In this document: piece by piece, positions 61,211-64,000 of the stretch
How the letters are laid out: every line of letters begins with the position of its first letter
How positions within the stretch are numbered: the stretch's first letter is position 1
Origin: Vanessa cardui
Taxonomy: Eukaryota > Arthropoda > Insecta > Lepidoptera > Nymphalidae
Direction of reading: 5' to 3'
Length of the DNA stretch: 64,000 nt
Assembly (NCBI RefSeq): GCF_905220365.1
Contig: NC_061135.1
Span: 10,631,501 to 10,695,500, forward strand
The notes under the pieces: model-generated
What the model saw: only the letters and a program-made list of their open reading frames with translations
What the model was told of the DNA's origin: nothing
The model's database searches: none
Program-made: the position numbers and the translations under genes

Positions 61211-64000
61211 TAACGTGATTAACTTCAAAATTAAATGAATACCTACATGGTTGTCGGTGACTTTCGAAGAATTCCAAAGGTTACAGCTGGATGTAGATCT
61301 AATGTCGAATTTTGAACTTTGCTTTGTTACGTAATTGCTACGTACAGATAGTTCAAATGTTCGTTCAAGTCATTCATACTGTCTCGATTCACGTTCACTT
61401 TTTCACACACGCTTGAAATATCGATGAGGCAAAAAGTTGAACAAAAAATAAATATGAAATACAATAATATTGGACTAAAACTTATTGAGACTAAAAGTGA
61501 CATACCACTGACTGACTATATTTATAAAAAAAAAAATTATAATAGTTTTTTTTATAGTAAAAAAACCTAGTGATAAAATGTATTGTAATAACTCTTGCAC
61601 TTGGCCTTTAATGATATTTACCTGTCTTATCACAATGACTTTTAGAAAATTAAGCATGTAAGATTGTCAGCATCATAACAACCGGTACTGCGGTGCTATA
61701 AATGAAATTACTAACTAATTAAATTATTTGTTAGTTGGTATGTTAGCTTTCCCTTGCGGTTATGGTTAGATATCATTGGTTTCCTTAAAGGGCCCGGAGA
61801 TAGTGACAGAAAATTCCTAGTCATTTGATACAAGTCTGACGACCCTAACCATCCTGGAGCCTCAACCGTCAGTGTGAGCCATGTCTTCCATGAAGACGAC
61901 TAACTCGAAGTCCGGCGAAGATCTGCTTATGTTCAGAAAAATAAAACTTTAAAACGCCAAATAGCAACTGCGAGCTCGTGGATGTTGTGAAAATAAATAA
62001 ATAAAGTATACCCTTAAGAGGTTTAATTACGTAATTAAATAAATGGTCATAACGATCGAAGACAATTCACAAGATGATCGGAGTTAAACCTGCTAATTAT
62101 TTATAGACAGTTTTACAGTTTGAACTTACGCAATGTTTGTTGTATATTTACCGCCATTAAGTTTTATCCTATTCAGGTCGTGACCAGTGTCAATTCTGCC
62201 TAAGTATCACGTGCTAATAAAATGTAAAATAGCAAAGAGTTGACCAACACTGAAAATTAAAAAAATGAATACGATTCCAAACATATTAAGAATATAAATG
62301 AATAAGGAAGCTAATTATAATAATCAAATTGTATACAAATATTTTCATTACGTGTTACTGCAATCGCAACCGTTTTGCAAGTACAGGTAGTCTAGGCGGA
62401 CCGGTTAGGCGACCTAGGTAATGTGAAATCTGAACGGGAAAGTAAAGCCCGGAATCTACGGTTCGACTCTTCATTCAATCAAGTCTACGTCTAAGAAGGG
62501 TCTAGACTTGGTTGAATTCGATTCTAATTCATATTTGTCTGTTAGATCTTTAGTATAGTTTCGAAGGAATTGTAAATTATTTTGTGTCTGAAGCTCAAAG
62601 CCAATGTTTTTTGTCAAATTATATTAACGCTCTGTTTATTTACTATCAAGCCGTCATTATTATCAAGTTATGCAAATATTTTACTCAAGATTTTTTCTTA
62701 TATCAAATTTCATCGTAAAGTAATTTTACAACAGAAATACTACCGTCTTAAACAGGGATTTATAAGCTGGTTGACTATACTAATTACTTAATGCTCATAT
62801 CATCAGGTGGCTCATTTGCTGTTCCGTCAACCAATAAAATAAATAAAAAGTTGTAACATTAAGTTCGCCTGAGTGTAATTGCAGGTAAATGGTTTTTCTT
62901 TCATATAAAGTGTACAGAAAGATGTAACCACTTACGATCAAGCGGCGCATTAGCACATCTTCCTTTCAGATATAAAAGTGTTTGCACTACCTACTTGAGA
63001 ATACATCCAAAATGAAGTCGCTTCCTAAAGTTATTTTAAGAGAAAGTTCTCAACGTCAATATATCTTCTTCAGCTAGACATAGAGTAATGTGACAAGAGA
63101 GTTACATTATTTATTTATTTTTTGTGTTCATCTCCTGATAGGAAAATAATCGTTATGTTTACATCACTTTTTGTTCCCATGGTACTGAGATGTATATCTG
63201 GACTATACGTTGTATACTATTAAACTTTCATTACCTAGATGTCATGTGTGTGAGTGGAGTGGAGTATGGTAATTGTGCCAAAAATTAAAAAGTATTAATA
63301 AAAGTATATACAATACCTTTCAGTATATTATGAAAAACTTTTAATTGAGTATAAAAATTATATCGCTCATTCCTATTTATTGGCTATTCAATGAAATGGT
63401 ACATGCATCGATACATACACATTGTCCGAAATCATAACTTGAATTTCCTGTATGGTAGGTTCAGGAGAGGAGATAACCTTATATTTTGTATATTACTGAT
63501 ATTAGTATTTATTACAAATATGTTTCTCTGTTCCTACTTGATCTGTACTGGCTTTAAATCATTAGCACACAATGACTAACATCTGTTCGGCGCTTGCAAA
63601 AACCCGTCCCGCCTATCCTCATGTAGTTCCTTTTCACTCTCTATAAACGGTCATCTTTTATCTTATCCATATTTTAAGCGAATCATTCATTCTCGGTATA
63701 TATTATAATACGTCAACATCGAAAGTTGTCTTTGTCGTTCAAACTGCATCGAAGATATCGTAAATCCTATTCATTAATATTTCCTTATACGTTAATTTTT
63801 GAGTTTATCGTGTTCCAACAGACAGATCCACGTAGTCATAGATTATATAAAATATATATCAAAATTTTGTAAATTATTTCGAAGTTTCCCTTTCCACGAT
63901 TTTATCTGATAAATACAATCTTGATAATATGTAAAACAAATTACTGATTTCGTTCTTGTTTTTAATGTTCAATCTGTAATTTTCTTTGTTGATTTTATAT

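Larger units (their letters stand above)
59559..64000 (+). other. Right-hand AT-rich end of the window
   Basis: No exon found. A decayed SINE lies at 59761-59850, a dispersed repeat at 60925-61210, and family-B fragments at about 62785-62850 and 62915-62960. A weak tRNA-like stretch occurs near 62390-62480. Nothing recognisable elsewhere. Confidence 0.55.

Noticed and set aside
62390..62480. Possible tRNA or SINE head with GGTTCGACTC
   Set aside because: The B box is only partial and I could not fold a cloverleaf or find a second copy in the window.

Overview
The window is AT-rich, intron-bearing insect DNA, almost certainly from a moth or butterfly. The evidence is animal gene structures with GT-AG introns, dense tRNA-derived SINEs and other dispersed repeats of kinds I recognise from Lepidoptera, and locally CpG-rich first exons. 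Species cannot be read from the sequence.

Left third (1-19,962) holds the three recognisable host genes. A complete nine-exon cytoplasmic poly(A) polymerase gene of the GLD-2/TENT2 family lies on the minus strand (start 8711, stop 553, 463 aa). About 1 kb away, head to head, is a two-exon UBAP1-like ESCRT-I subunit gene on the plus strand (9730-11875, 545 aa). After about 7 kb of AT-rich DNA comes the first coding exon (19198-19962) of a chondroitin sulfate synthase. Its remaining exons are not visible, so the other 44 kb is either one very long intron or intron plus intergenic DNA.

Middle (35,335-46,686) is a direct tandem duplication of a 4,186-bp unit. The two copies match in length exactly and were identical wherever I compared them. 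Each copy carries a MITE, a SINE-like element and a pogo/Tigger-like transposon remnant. The second copy alone is interrupted by a 2,975-bp LTR retrotransposon. Its 401-bp LTRs read as identical, it has a 5-bp target duplication, and its internal region is built from tandem arrays instead of gag-pol. This is either a very recent duplication plus insertion, or two haplotypes laid end to end by the assembler.

Right third (46,687-64,000) has no recognisable host exon. It contains a 233-bp hAT-type MITE and a 3.7-kb terminal-inverted-repeat transposon (55842-59550). The latter has an 8-bp target duplication, AACGTT-rich ends and half of a THAP zinc-finger domain cut off by a palindrome. Several old LINE or SINE fragments also occur.

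The most instructive detail is in the poly(A) polymerase gene. A SINE has landed on the 3' splice site of exon 7 and duplicated the site, so the present acceptor uses the SINE tail as its pyrimidine tract. In the next intron, a 100-bp tandem duplication of the 3' end of the same exon creates a potential in-frame 27-nt micro-exon.
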